Source of the DNA: Pseudomonadota bacterium
GTDB lineage: Bacteria; Desulfobacterota; Binatia; UBA1149
Direction of reading: 5' to 3'
Assembly (NCBI GenBank): GCA_014382245.1
Contig: JACNKC010000085.1
Location: forward strand, 1-57,372
Length of the DNA stretch: 57,372 nucleotides
Part shown: in pieces, positions 1-8,818 of the stretch
Layout: each line of letters opens with the position of its first letter
Numbering within the stretch: the first letter of the stretch is position 1
Position numbers and translations under genes: made by a program
Notes under the pieces: model-generated
Seen by the model: the letters and a program-made list of their open reading frames with translations, nothing else
Database searches by the model: none
What the model was told of the DNA's origin: nothing

Positions 1-690
1 GGCCTTCACGAAACCTCCCCCGTCAGCAGCCAGCGCGTCCAGTGAAGGAGTCGTGGCCAACCCGGCGCCATAAGCTCCAACGTGATCCGCTCTCAGCGTA
101 TCGGCGATGATCAGTAAAACGTTGGGGCCCGTGGCGGAACCAGTATCGGCCATGTCGTCACCGCCCTCGCCGCCAGCATAAAACGTCACAACGACTCCCA
201 GCAGCAAGGCCGCTGCAACCAGGCCGCCGCAGGTTCGCGCTGCCGTCAACGCGTCGCCCTTATACTGGACCCGGCGCTGGACGACCGCGCGCAGCAGCAA
301 AAACAACAGCAGCGCGCCGACCAGGAGCCCCAGGTGCACTGCTATACCGCTGGGACTGGCAAGCGGCAGGTTCTCGGCGAATAAATCCCTCGTGATACGG
401 AACTTCGAAACGACCAGGCCCAGTGAAGCGGCCACCAGTCCGGCGGCAACGGCCTGGGTCGATTGTTTGAGCGCCGGTAGCGGCAACACTGCGCAGAGCA
501 GTCCCCAGCCGCCACCCATGGCTGCACCCAGCAGTCCGTAGCTGCAGGCAGCAAAGAAAAACACCCAGTACTCGGCGGCACCACCACCGGCTGCGATGAC
601 CCCACCTTCGACCACCCCGACCAGGGCACCACCGGCAAAGCCACCGGCTACACCAGCAAAGATTCTTCCAAGCAAGCTGTTCAAACCCAC
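1..690 (-). CDS. Membrane-anchored sulfatase/alkaline-phosphatase superfamily protein, 3'-truncated by window edge
   Basis: The first 230 codons are visible and the gene runs off the window. The GTG start at 690 follows an AAAGGAG ribosome site. About five hydrophobic segments (residues ~8-185) precede a soluble domain that opens with [19 protein letters not shown] from residue ~190. This is the metal-binding N-terminal motif of sulfatases and of LtaS/EptA-type phosphoglycerol or phosphoethanolamine transferases. The catalytic Cys/Ser/Thr motif would lie just beyond the edge, so sulfatase and transferase cannot be told apart. It is the last visible gene of the polysaccharide operon, 55 nt after a glycosyltransferase. 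A role in decorating the exported polymer or the envelope is inference. Confidence 0.8.
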   Translation of the reverse strand, partial: MGLNSLLGRIFAGVAGGFAGGALVGVVEGGVIAAGGGAAEYWVFFFAACSYGLLGAAMGGGWGLLCAVLPLPALKQSTQAVAAGLVAASLGLVVSKFRITRDLFAENLPLASPSGIAVHLGLLVGALLLFLLLRAVVQRRVQYKGDALTAARTCGGLVAAALLLGVVVTFYAGGEGGDDMADTGSATGPNVLLIIADTLRADHVGAYGAGLATTPSLDALAADGGGFVKA

Positions 691-745
691 GTTCTCCTTT
701 AGTTCCTTTCGTTCTTTTCCATCGGCGCCTCTAGGCCTCAACTGC

Positions 746-1867
746 CTATGCGACTTTCGCAATCAAGGCTTCGTACATGTCTTCCATCTGCCGCACCATC
801 GACTCGGCAGAAAAGCGCTGCTCGACCCGTTCACGTGCTGCGCGCCCCATCTCGGCGCCCAGCGACCGATCCTTAAAAAGCGTGCTCAAAACGTCAGCAG
901 TACCCTGCACGTCGCCATACTCCACCAGGAAACCCGATATACCATGGTCGATCATTATAGGTGCCCCGCCGACGGCGGTCGACACCACGGGCATCTGCAT
1001 GGCCATTGCTTCGAGCAATGCGTTGGACATCCCCTCTGTTTCCGAGGGAAGCAGGAACACGTCCGCCTGCGCAAAAAAAGCGGGCATATCACCCACGACG
1101 CCACAGGGCTCGATCCTGTCAGCCACGCCACGCGCACGGGCCAGCTGGGCGGCCTCACCGGCGAGCTCGCTTTCCCCCGCCACCCTGACACGCAGGCCGG
1201 GAAACTCCTTTGCCAGTACCGAGATCACGTCGAGCAGAAGCGGGTATCCCTTGCGTGGTTTGAACTGCATCACCACGGCCAGCACCGGTCCGTCGGCCTC
1301 CCGGTCTGCGGACTCCGCCGCTACCTGGAATCGACGCAGGTCTATACCGCTGGGAATCATCAACATGCGATCCGGCTTCACCCCCTCCACCCTCTCGGTG
1401 AACCCAAGCACTGCCGGTGAATTGCCCGTGACCAGGTCGGTGAACGCGTTGGACACCCTGACCGCGGCCCACTCTGACAGACCCGACGGTTCGTGCAGAC
1501 CTCGGCGACTGGTGACCACCCGCTTGACACCGGCCATGCGGGCGCAAACGGCTGCGAAAAAATTACCCCTCAGCAGGTAGCCGTGCACGAGGCCAGGGCC
1601 CAGTACCTTCAGCTCGCTCACCAGCCGACGCGCGCCTCGCCAGTCGACAACGTGACCAAGCCCACCGCTCATTCCCATTGTAGCCACCGGAACATCCAGG
1701 GCAGCAACCCGGGACAAAAGATCACCCTCGTCCCTGAGCGCGAACAGGTGAGGAGCAAAGCGCTCGCGGTCGAGCAACCTCAGAACCTGCAGCAGGTGAG
1801 TTTGCGTACCACCCGTATGCATCGAGGCGACAACGTAGGCGATTGGAACTGGACGGTGGCTGCTCAT
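746..1867 (-). CDS. GT4-type glycosyltransferase
   Basis: A 373-aa GT-B fold retaining glycosyltransferase. The N-terminal part begins [19 protein letters not shown], with the glycine-rich acceptor loop typical of GT4. The C-terminal nucleotide-sugar domain has the E-x7-E motif in [15 protein letters not shown] followed by a GG loop. I chose the ATG at 1867. The open frame continues upstream only as a shadow of the flippase gene in another frame, with no glycosyltransferase-like residues. No strong ribosome site is seen. It lies 50 nt downstream of wzx in the operon and probably adds a sugar to the undecaprenyl-linked repeat unit. Donor and acceptor are unknown. Confidence 0.85.
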   Translation of the reverse strand: MSSHRPVPIAYVVASMHTGGTQTHLLQVLRLLDRERFAPHLFALRDEGDLLSRVAALDVPVATMGMSGGLGHVVDWRGARRLVSELKVLGPGLVHGYLLRGNFFAAVCARMAGVKRVVTSRRGLHEPSGLSEWAAVRVSNAFTDLVTGNSPAVLGFTERVEGVKPDRMLMIPSGIDLRRFQVAAESADREADGPVLAVVMQFKPRKGYPLLLDVISVLAKEFPGLRVRVAGESELAGEAAQLARARGVADRIEPCGVVGDMPAFFAQADVFLLPSETEGMSNALLEAMAMQMPVVSTAVGGAPIMIDHGISGFLVEYGDVQGTADVLSTLFKDRSLGAEMGRAARERVEQRFSAESMVRQMEDMYEALIAKVA

Positions 1868-1917
1868 GGGGTCAGGCGCTCGCCTGGGCGGTTTTATTCT
1901 ACCAGACGTGGGCCACG

Positions 1918-3270
1918 CTAACCGCGGCTTCGCTCCCGGAACTCGGCCAGGGCCCGACGCCAGGATGCGACGTCGCTGCGACGTAAAACCAGGACTTCCG
2001 ATAAACCCAGCCCCGATTCCCGAAGAAAGAATACCAGCAACAGTACGGCGGCCACGGTATACGACAAGGTGGTGGCCATGGCGGCACCCGCGATGCCCCG
2101 CGACGGAATGAGCAACAGGTTGAGCCCCAGGTTTCCAGCCAGGGCTATGTACGCAGCCACTATGTTGACCTGCTGCCGGTTGCGACTCGTGAAGTTTCGT
2201 GACAGCAGCACGTACAGAGACATCATGACTATACCAGCGCAGACCCACGGCAGTGGGACCGCCGCCGGCGCAAAATCGCTGCCGTACCACAAGGTGATAA
2301 ACCAACGGCCGCTCATGGCGAGCACAGCGGCCGCCAGGCTCGATATAACCAGGATCTGCCGGCAGGCCATGGCCGTCATCCGGTGGGCTTCCGCCTCGCT
2401 GCTCCCAGCGAGGCGCGGAAACATTGCCATGCCCAACGACTGCGGGATGTACATCAGGTGCTCGGCAAGGCGAGCCGCGATCGAGTAGAAAGCGACTTGC
2501 GCCGGGTTCAAAAAATACGCGACCATGTAGATGTCGGCCTTGAAATGAAAATGGGAAGCGATGATCTGCACGTGGGACTTGATGCCGTAGCGAAACATCC
2601 GGCGAAAAAGACCGGGGTCGAATCCGCGCGCGATGGGGGTCTCCTTGTTGACGGACCACAACACCCAGGCTCCCATGAGCATTCTCACCGTGACGACGAC
2701 AGCCAGGGCGCCGGGCAAGCCTGCGCCGAAGCCCACCAGCACCACGGTCATGGCCGCCAGCGTGATCAACGATTCGGCCAACAGTCTCGTGTTGTATACC
2801 TTGAAACGATCGGTCGCTTGCAAGGCGGAGTACAGGTAGCTCTCCATTAACAGCAGGGGAACCAGCGGCAGGACAACGGCGAGACTCCAGCTCGAGGCAC
2901 CCTTGAGTATGGTGCCCAGTAACTGCTCCCTGAAAACCACGATCGCAGCCACCAGCAGTAGCGAACTACTAAGCGCTAGATAGAGGACGTTGGCGACCAC
3001 CTGGCCAACGTCTTCTTTCTCGCGCCGGATAAAATACACGGTCGCCTGTGCCTGCCCGAACTTGGCCAGGGTCACCACGCTGGCGGGAAAAAGCGCAACG
3101 AGCGCGAATATGCCTCTATGCTCGGGGCCGAGCATTCGGGCAGTCACCATGCCGGTGAACATGCCCACGGCCATGGTCAGTATTCGCGTGCCGAAGGTAC
3201 CCGTAACGTCACGGGCCAGGCTTCCCTCGGTCCAGGCCCCCTCATTCTTTGTCGGCGGGGTATCAGCCAC
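1918..3270 (-). CDS. Wzx-like polysaccharide flippase (MATE/PST superfamily)
   Basis: A 450-aa protein of about 12-14 hydrophobic helices, matching the oligosaccharide flippase family that moves undecaprenyl-linked repeat units across the inner membrane. The N-terminal segment (DVTGTFGTRILTMAVGMF, then ARMLGPEHRGIFAL) is characteristic of PST/Wzx proteins. The GTG at 3270 is preferred. It has GGAG seven bases upstream and starts five bases after the stop of the HprK-like gene. A TTG at 3294 would add eight residues but has no ribosome site. Together with the Wzy-like, Wzz-like and Wza-like genes it makes this a Wzx/Wzy-dependent system. Confidence 0.88.
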   Translation of the reverse strand: MADTPPTKNEGAWTEGSLARDVTGTFGTRILTMAVGMFTGMVTARMLGPEHRGIFALVALFPASVVTLAKFGQAQATVYFIRREKEDVGQVVANVLYLALSSSLLLVAAIVVFREQLLGTILKGASSWSLAVVLPLVPLLLMESYLYSALQATDRFKVYNTRLLAESLITLAAMTVVLVGFGAGLPGALAVVVTVRMLMGAWVLWSVNKETPIARGFDPGLFRRMFRYGIKSHVQIIASHFHFKADIYMVAYFLNPAQVAFYSIAARLAEHLMYIPQSLGMAMFPRLAGSSEAEAHRMTAMACRQILVISSLAAAVLAMSGRWFITLWYGSDFAPAAVPLPWVCAGIVMMSLYVLLSRNFTSRNRQQVNIVAAYIALAGNLGLNLLLIPSRGIAGAAMATTLSYTVAAVLLLVFFLRESGLGLSEVLVLRRSDVASWRRALAEFRERSRG

Positions 3271-3274
3271 CCGG

Positions 3275-4369
3275 CTACTCCATAGCGGGGACAATCAGCC
3301 CCGTTACCAGCTCCTCCAGCTTCTCCTCAGGCCCGATCTGCAACCTGAAACACGGTACCCCTGATGCCAGCTGTTCGGCATCGGCGCGGGCTTCGGGGGC
3401 CGAGGTTTCGGCCGCGAGGTCGAGCACCTCGCCCATGATGCCGATGCGGCGCACTTCCTGGGCCATGGTATTGCCGGCGAACATGCGTTCTACGCAGGCA
3501 GACGCTTCACATCTTTCGAGTAAAGTGTGACTGCCCCGTTCGACGGAAAAAACAGCAGCCGGTTCGCAGGGGTTCATTTCGATCTCTGCAGGCACGTATC
3601 CCTCCCTTGCAAAAACCCGCCCCTCTCCAGTTGCTACCAACCTATCAGCCCCGGCCCCGGCGAGGGCCAGGCTGTGCGAATCCAGTAACACCGTCTCGGG
3701 ACAGGCGAGCACCTGCGAAGCATTGTAGAGCAGCAGGTTGTCCGACAACATCGCCGACCCGTCCACGCCGAGCATGGACACCGCCAGTGTGGACTTGCCG
3801 CAGCCGGGCATACCCGCGAGCAAGGCCGTGCCCGACGGGGTGCGCACCGCTCCCCCGTGGAGAACATGCCAGCCCTGCTGGCGACTCAACCACCACAGCA
3901 CGGGGTGGTAAAATAGATAGTAAGCCAGTGTACTGAAGCGATGCGACATCAAGGCATCAAGACGTCGCCGGTAGCGAAGCCGACGCAGCCACTCGACCCC
4001 CTTCCGGTTACCCAGGCGAAAATAATATTTACCTTCCAGCGAGGTCGGTGTGTCCGACGCGTCGATATGTAGCTTGAGGTTGGCAAAATCATCGATGCGC
4101 ATCCACCAAGCCTGGCCACCTTTCAGGTATAGATCCCGGTCTGGCTGTCGTTCCCAGTCTCCGAGGCCGAAGACCTCGCGCGGAGAACGCGGCGGTTTTC
4201 CGTCGCACCAGGTCAGGCGCGACAGCAGGTCGGGTGGTCTGGAGTCTTCTACCAGCAGTCTCTTAAAAACAGAGGATGCGTAGTCGCGGAAAAGTGCCGA
4301 GTCGCTGTAGAGGTCCAGCCGCACCCCGTGCAGCGCCAAGCGCAGTGCTTCATCTTGCTGATTCAACAT
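3275..4369 (-). CDS. HprK-related P-loop kinase-like protein
   Basis: 364 aa. Residues ~186-194 form a Walker A motif (GMPGCGKST) preceded by WHVLHGGAVRTPSGTALLAG. This is the arrangement of the C-terminal HPr kinase/phosphorylase-like domain found in polysaccharide and exosortase-associated loci (HprK-related kinases A/B). The first ~170 residues have no domain I recognise. No HPr or PTS gene is nearby, so the classical HPr-Ser kinase role is unlikely. A small-molecule or protein kinase acting within the polysaccharide pathway is possible. It sits 14 nt after a glycosyltransferase and just before wzx. Confidence 0.75.
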   Translation of the reverse strand: MLNQQDEALRLALHGVRLDLYSDSALFRDYASSVFKRLLVEDSRPPDLLSRLTWCDGKPPRSPREVFGLGDWERQPDRDLYLKGGQAWWMRIDDFANLKLHIDASDTPTSLEGKYYFRLGNRKGVEWLRRLRYRRRLDALMSHRFSTLAYYLFYHPVLWWLSRQQGWHVLHGGAVRTPSGTALLAGMPGCGKSTLAVSMLGVDGSAMLSDNLLLYNASQVLACPETVLLDSHSLALAGAGADRLVATGEGRVFAREGYVPAEIEMNPCEPAAVFSVERGSHTLLERCEASACVERMFAGNTMAQEVRRIGIMGEVLDLAAETSAPEARADAEQLASGVPCFRLQIGPEEKLEELVTGLIVPAME

Positions 4370-4383
4370 GTAACAGGCCCGGT

Positions 4384-5628
4384 TCAGGCCCGGACGCCGC
4401 TCCCCGGGCTACCATGATAGCGCTCGATCACGCCGTCATAAACAGCGCAGATGCTATCTACGTGCCGTTGCAGTGAAAAAAGTTTCGCGTTTGCGCGTCC
4501 GCCGAGGGCCAGTGACTGCGCGACCTCGCCGTTCTCGAGTATTGACACAAGGGCGTCGGCCAGTGCCGCTGGGTCGCCAGGCTCGACCAGGAGCCCATCT
4601 ACCTCCTGGTGCACGAACTCGGGTACACCCCCCGCCCTCGTGGCGACCACCGGGGTTCCGACGGCCATGGCTTCGATTATCACGCGACCAAAAGGCTCGC
4701 CGCGCACCGAGCTATGAACGACCACGTCGGCCGCGGCCATCACGTCGGGGACATCGCCGCGCGCACCGGTAAACAGAACCCTCGACGCCAGCCCGTGTTC
4801 TTCCACGAAACGCCGACAGCGCTCCGCGTAGTCGTGCCCACTCCTGTGCACTCCACCTACCAGGGCGACGGTCAAAGCAGGAATCCTTTCCTTGAGAAGA
4901 AGCAGGGCCTCGAGCACTACTATCTGCCCCTTCCACTCCTGCAGGTTGCCGACCACCACGACCAGCCTGCCGTCCTCTCCTATGCCGAACTCGTGCCTTA
5001 TTTTGCCCAAGGGTTTCTCCGGCTTGAAGCGTTCGAGATCGAGACCATCGTAGATCACGTGGTAGGCCGGGGGGCGTATTCCCTGCGACACGCAGTGGCT
5101 CTTAATGGCCTCGGTCATGCAGATCGAGGCTGCGACACCACCGGCCAGGCCGCGCTCTACGAACGAGTGCTTGTCGAAGCCCTTGCTGTGCACCACGCAG
5201 GGGATACGGCACAGCCGTGCGGCCACGATCGCATCAAGGTTGGCCCTGTAGCCGTTGCACACGTGGACGAGGTCTGGTTTTTCCGCCGAAAGCACGCGTG
5301 ACAGCCTCAAGGCAGTGGGCAGGGTTTCAAAGGCGAAGTCGCCGGCCCGGCGCACGAACTGCAGGACCGAAGCGACCGCCGAAACTGACTTGACCCGGCG
5401 GTAGCTGGGGTTTGTGTGCAAGCCGTGGTCCCGGGGCAAGCGTCGCTTGTTGAAAACGATGACGCGTACCCCCAGCTGCCGGAGTTCCTCGACGACTTCC
5501 TTGTCCTCGTAAAGGACAACCACCGGTTCGTAGCGGGAGCGGTCCAGTCCACTGATGAGATGCACCATCCCGGTCAGAGACCCACCGACCACGTGCCCGG
5601 AAGAAGCCTCGAGGAAAAGGACTTTCAT
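4384..5628 (-). CDS. GT4-type glycosyltransferase
   Basis: 414 aa, GT-B fold. The N-terminus MKVLFLEASSGHVVGGSLTG is the acceptor-binding loop. The E-x7-E motif is in GEPFGRVIIEAMAVGTPVV, followed by AGGVPE and DGLLVEPGD, all standard for GT4. The ATG overlaps the upstream SDR stop by four bases (ATGA), so translational coupling is likely. It probably acts on the cytoplasmic face during repeat-unit assembly; the sugar is not predictable. Confidence 0.87.
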   Translation of the reverse strand: MKVLFLEASSGHVVGGSLTGMVHLISGLDRSRYEPVVVLYEDKEVVEELRQLGVRVIVFNKRRLPRDHGLHTNPSYRRVKSVSAVASVLQFVRRAGDFAFETLPTALRLSRVLSAEKPDLVHVCNGYRANLDAIVAARLCRIPCVVHSKGFDKHSFVERGLAGGVAASICMTEAIKSHCVSQGIRPPAYHVIYDGLDLERFKPEKPLGKIRHEFGIGEDGRLVVVVGNLQEWKGQIVVLEALLLLKERIPALTVALVGGVHRSGHDYAERCRRFVEEHGLASRVLFTGARGDVPDVMAAADVVVHSSVRGEPFGRVIIEAMAVGTPVVATRAGGVPEFVHQEVDGLLVEPGDPAALADALVSILENGEVAQSLALGGRANAKLFSLQRHVDSICAVYDGVIERYHGSPGSGVRA

Positions 5629-6605
5629 TTTCCCGCGTCCGCCGATCGACGAAGCGCCTCGTCGGTGGCAACAGTGGCTGACCAGCCGAGGATCTCGCGG
5701 GCCCGCGTGTTCGAGTAACTTGCGTTCCTGGCAGATCTCTCAAACTGGTAGGCGGGTGTCCATTGCCGGCGCTTGAGTAGCTTGAAGAGAAACGCCACGG
5801 CTCTTATCGCGGGCAGCAGCAATGCTGGCGGCAGGTAGACCACCTTGGCCCCCGACGACTCGGCCGCTGCCAGCAAGCTGAAGTACTCTCGCTGCCTGAG
5901 CGCACTATCGTCGACAAGGTTAAACACCTGGCCGTCCACCCCGGGGGTCGTGGCCGCGAGGACCAGTGCCTCGGCGGCGTTTTCTACGTAACAGATCGGT
6001 ACCGGGTAAGATGCGCGACTGACAACCAAGCGCAGGGGCCCCAGCCGCTTGCTTACACGGCCCCTGAACAGCGGCCGGCCAGGTCCGTAAAGAACCCCCG
6101 GCCTGACAACTACAACAGGGGCACCAGACTTGAGCGCGGCCATCGCCGCGCGATCGGCATGAATTTTTGAGCGGGTATAGTGTCCCCTCAACAGCGGTTT
6201 GCGGTCATAGGCTTGTTCTTCGTCGACCTCGATTTCCGAGCGTCCCCGGCCAAGTTCAAATATGCCGAGCGAACTCACGTGCACGAAACGCCGCACACCT
6301 GCGGCCACCGAGGCTTCTATCAGCCGGTGAGTGCCCAGCACATTGCTGTTGTGAAAAACGCTCCAATCGCCGCTGGTCTGCACATGTGCGCCAGCGTGAA
6401 TCACTCCCCCACAGCCCTCCAGCGAAGCAGCGAACCCGTCAACGTTTTCAAGCTCGCCATAAACAACGGTCGCGCCCTGCCCTTCCAGTTCCGTACTGTC
6501 TGAACCGGCGCGAACCAGCGCTGTCACGTCGTGGCCGGCTCCACACAGTTGGCTGACAACGCGGGCCCCGAGAAATCCCGTCGAACCCGTAACGAAGACC
6601 TTCAC
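5625..6605 (-). CDS. Extended SDR NAD-dependent epimerase/dehydratase
   Basis: 326 aa with the Rossmann motif TGSTGFLG at residues ~7-14, HVSSLG for the active-site serine and YTRSK for the catalytic Tyr-x3-Lys. This is the UDP-hexose epimerase/dehydratase or steroid-dehydrogenase-like branch of extended SDRs. A GTG start overlaps the preceding gene (GTGA) and its stop overlaps the next start (ATGA). It probably makes or modifies a nucleotide sugar for the repeat unit. A specific reaction cannot be assigned. Confidence 0.85.
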   Translation of the reverse strand: MKVFVTGSTGFLGARVVSQLCGAGHDVTALVRAGSDSTELEGQGATVVYGELENVDGFAASLEGCGGVIHAGAHVQTSGDWSVFHNSNVLGTHRLIEASVAAGVRRFVHVSSLGIFELGRGRSEIEVDEEQAYDRKPLLRGHYTRSKIHADRAAMAALKSGAPVVVVRPGVLYGPGRPLFRGRVSKRLGPLRLVVSRASYPVPICYVENAAEALVLAATTPGVDGQVFNLVDDSALRQREYFSLLAAAESSGAKVVYLPPALLLPAIRAVAFLFKLLKRRQWTPAYQFERSARNASYSNTRAREILGWSATVATDEALRRSADAGK

Positions 6606-7648
6606 CTGCCAGCCCCGTCGCCGTCTTTGGCTATCGCCGCCCAGATCTGCTGCGTGACATCGACCACTGACCGGGCTTCATCCACGCTCACCGGCGACTC
6701 ACCGCCCTCGTCCACGGCGGAATAAAAGCGAGACAGGAGATTTCCCATACCGGGATAGAACCTGGTTTTCCCAGTCAGGAATTCGACCGTACTGCGCCCC
6801 GTCTGCGAAAACAGCTGCCAAGCCTCTTCGAGATTGGGTAGGGACTTACCAATCAGCTTTGGTACGTTGCGGACGACACGCCGGATGATGGTCATGTTGT
6901 TCAGGTTCACGTCCACGGTCATGCGGGTTCCGTAAAGCCTGAGCGTGTTGCTCTGCGGGTGGGCGTTCATCGAAATCGTCAACATCCCACTCACGTCGCC
7001 TGATTTCATCAGCACGCGCAGCTCGCGCGGACCTTTTTCATCCCTGCGATCAAAAGCCCAGGCCTGGAGTTCATCGACCGGCCCGAGGAAAGCCAGTTGC
7101 AGGTACAGCGGGTGAGGCAGCAGGTCGCCCAGGCCCCCACCCGTGAGCTGGGATAGCCAGGCTCGTTCGCTCGCATGACCGGCCTGGTAGCTCTCCACGC
7201 CCACGAGGTCACCAAGCACACCGTCTGCAACGAGCCGCCGGGCTTCGAGCATGACGGGATCAAACAGCCGATTGTGGTCAACGCAAAGCATTCGACCAGC
7301 CTTGTCGGCGGCAGCGACCATGCGGTTAACTTCTTCTACCGACAGCGCGGCGGGCTTTTCCACCACCACGTGCACACCGGCTTCCAAGGCGTTTACCGCT
7401 ATCTCGGCGTGGGTATGCGGCGGCGTCAAAACGTGGACGACGTCGAGTTCTTCCGCCGCGAGCATCGAACCCGCATCGGCGTAAGTTCTCTGCACGTCAA
7501 AACGATCGGCGAGATCATTAGCGGCACCAAGATCAGCATCAGCTATCGCGACAACGTCGGCACCGGCTTTGCGAATGTAGGGTACGTGTACGCCCGAGAT
7601 GATGCCGGCTCCTACCAAGCCGACACTGGTGCTGGACGATCGCTCCAT
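6602..7648 (-). CDS. Gfo/Idh/MocA family oxidoreductase
   Basis: 348 aa. An N-terminal Rossmann domain (VGLVGAGIISGVHVPYIRKA) is followed by the conserved EKPAAL motif carrying the family's catalytic lysine, then an alpha/beta substrate domain. In polysaccharide loci this family often oxidises the 3-position of UDP-HexNAc or UDP-HexNAcA (WbpB/WlbA type) before a DegT-family aminotransferase. One such aminotransferase lies three genes upstream. The partner N-acetyltransferase of that pathway is not in the window, so the assignment stays at family level. Confidence 0.85.
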   Translation of the reverse strand: MERSSSTSVGLVGAGIISGVHVPYIRKAGADVVAIADADLGAANDLADRFDVQRTYADAGSMLAAEELDVVHVLTPPHTHAEIAVNALEAGVHVVVEKPAALSVEEVNRMVAAADKAGRMLCVDHNRLFDPVMLEARRLVADGVLGDLVGVESYQAGHASERAWLSQLTGGGLGDLLPHPLYLQLAFLGPVDELQAWAFDRRDEKGPRELRVLMKSGDVSGMLTISMNAHPQSNTLRLYGTRMTVDVNLNNMTIIRRVVRNVPKLIGKSLPNLEEAWQLFSQTGRSTVEFLTGKTRFYPGMGNLLSRFYSAVDEGGESPVSVDEARSVVDVTQQIWAAIAKDGDGAGR

Positions 7649-7723
7649 TGAATATACCGAGTGAATTTCTGCCCAGTCAGCCGACCGTTCACCGTCGCCG
7701 AGATGGCCAACGGCAGAAACCTG

Positions 7724-8818
7724 CTATGCCGACTCGGCGATCTCCTTGCGGCCTCCGTCCTCGCCTTCGAGGTCTACGCGTTTGCCCCCGAAGCCGTACT
7801 GCCTGAGATAAACGAGGTTGGAGTAAACCGGGTCGTCGACTTCAAGAGCCCCTCCCGACAGCAAGCCCCGCAGCTGCTCGACGCCCTGTTGCACCGAGTA
7901 CTTGGGTTTGAACTTCAAGACGTACTCGATCTTGTCAAAACTGACCTTGTAACTGCGCAGGTCATCAACCGCGGCTACGTGCTCCACCGCGATGCCCAGG
8001 TCAGGGAGTGCCGCGGCTACGATGTCGGCGGTTTCGCCGACGGTGTGATTCTGGGAGTTGCCTCCGACGTTGAAGATCTCTCCCGATACTTCTTCGGACG
8101 GGGCTTCCGTGGCCGTAAGAAAAGCTCTCGCCACATCCTGCACGTGGACGTGGGGTCGCCATGCTTCGCCACCCATAACGGTCACCTTGCCACCGGAAAG
8201 CGCCCGCGTTGTCATGGTGTTGACCATCAGGTCCAGCCTCATCCTCGGCGAGGTACCAAAGACGGTGCCAAGCCTCAGCGTCACCACAGAGCAATCTTCG
8301 AGTTCGGAGTGGAGTATTCCTTCCGAAACGATTCGGCTACGGGCGTAAAACGAAATCGGGTTCAGAACCGAGCCCTCGTTGAGAACAAGTCCCTCGTTGG
8401 CCCCGTACACGCTGCACGACGAAGCGAACACAACCCGCTTGACCTCGGGGGCCAGGCTAACCACCTGGCTCAGGAGCTTGGTCGACTCCACGTTGATCGC
8501 CAGGGTCTCTTCGTGGTCCAGCTCGCAGGCACCGTCGCCGACCAGGGCCGCCAGGGCAATGACCGCACGCACCCCGCGCATACAGCGAATCAGGTCGCGG
8601 ATATTGCATATATCACCGCGAAGAACTTCCAGGCGCGGGTTCGAGTAACACTCCTTGAGCCCCATGTCACCGTAAAGAAAACAGTCAAGCACGCGAACCC
8701 TGTAGCCCTTGGCGAGCAGCATCCTTACCAGGTGACTACCCACGTAACCGGCTCCACCGGTTACCAGTACCATATCTCCGGGTTTCACCCCCCCGCCCGT
8801 TACATCGCTGTTGGTCAC
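7724..8818 (-). CDS. Extended SDR sugar epimerase/dehydratase with Lys-to-Arg active-site change
   Basis: 364 aa resembling UDP-glucose 4-epimerase/dehydratase-type SDRs. It has TGGAGYVG at 20-27, GDICN at the adenine side and the serine motif ASSCSVYG at 132-139. The catalytic tyrosine is Y158, but the motif reads YARSR, with Arg162 where the catalytic lysine is expected; the codon is clearly CGA. The GTG start overlaps the upstream gene (GTGA). It may still bind NAD(P) with altered activity. A 75-nt gap separates it from the next gene. Confidence 0.82.
   Translation of the reverse strand: MTNSDVTGGGVKPGDMVLVTGGAGYVGSHLVRMLLAKGYRVRVLDCFLYGDMGLKECYSNPRLEVLRGDICNIRDLIRCMRGVRAVIALAALVGDGACELDHEETLAINVESTKLLSQVVSLAPEVKRVVFASSCSVYGANEGLVLNEGSVLNPISFYARSRIVSEGILHSELEDCSVVTLRLGTVFGTSPRMRLDLMVNTMTTRALSGGKVTVMGGEAWRPHVHVQDVARAFLTATEAPSEEVSGEIFNVGGNSQNHTVGETADIVAAALPDLGIAVEHVAAVDDLRSYKVSFDKIEYVLKFKPKYSVQQGVEQLRGLLSGGALEVDDPVYSNLVYLRQYGFGGKRVDLEGEDGGRKEIAESA

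Noticed and set aside
1868-2659. Upstream extension of the 746-1867 glycosyltransferase frame (over 260 residues)
   Set aside because: It is the wzx gene read in another frame; residues are Arg/His/Pro-rich and unlike any domain, and the glycosyltransferase fold starts cleanly at the ATG at 1867.
8262-8277. Sigma-54-like GTGCCA with a CCAA box
   Set aside because: It lies inside an epimerase gene, the GC pair is missing and no start codon is suitably placed.
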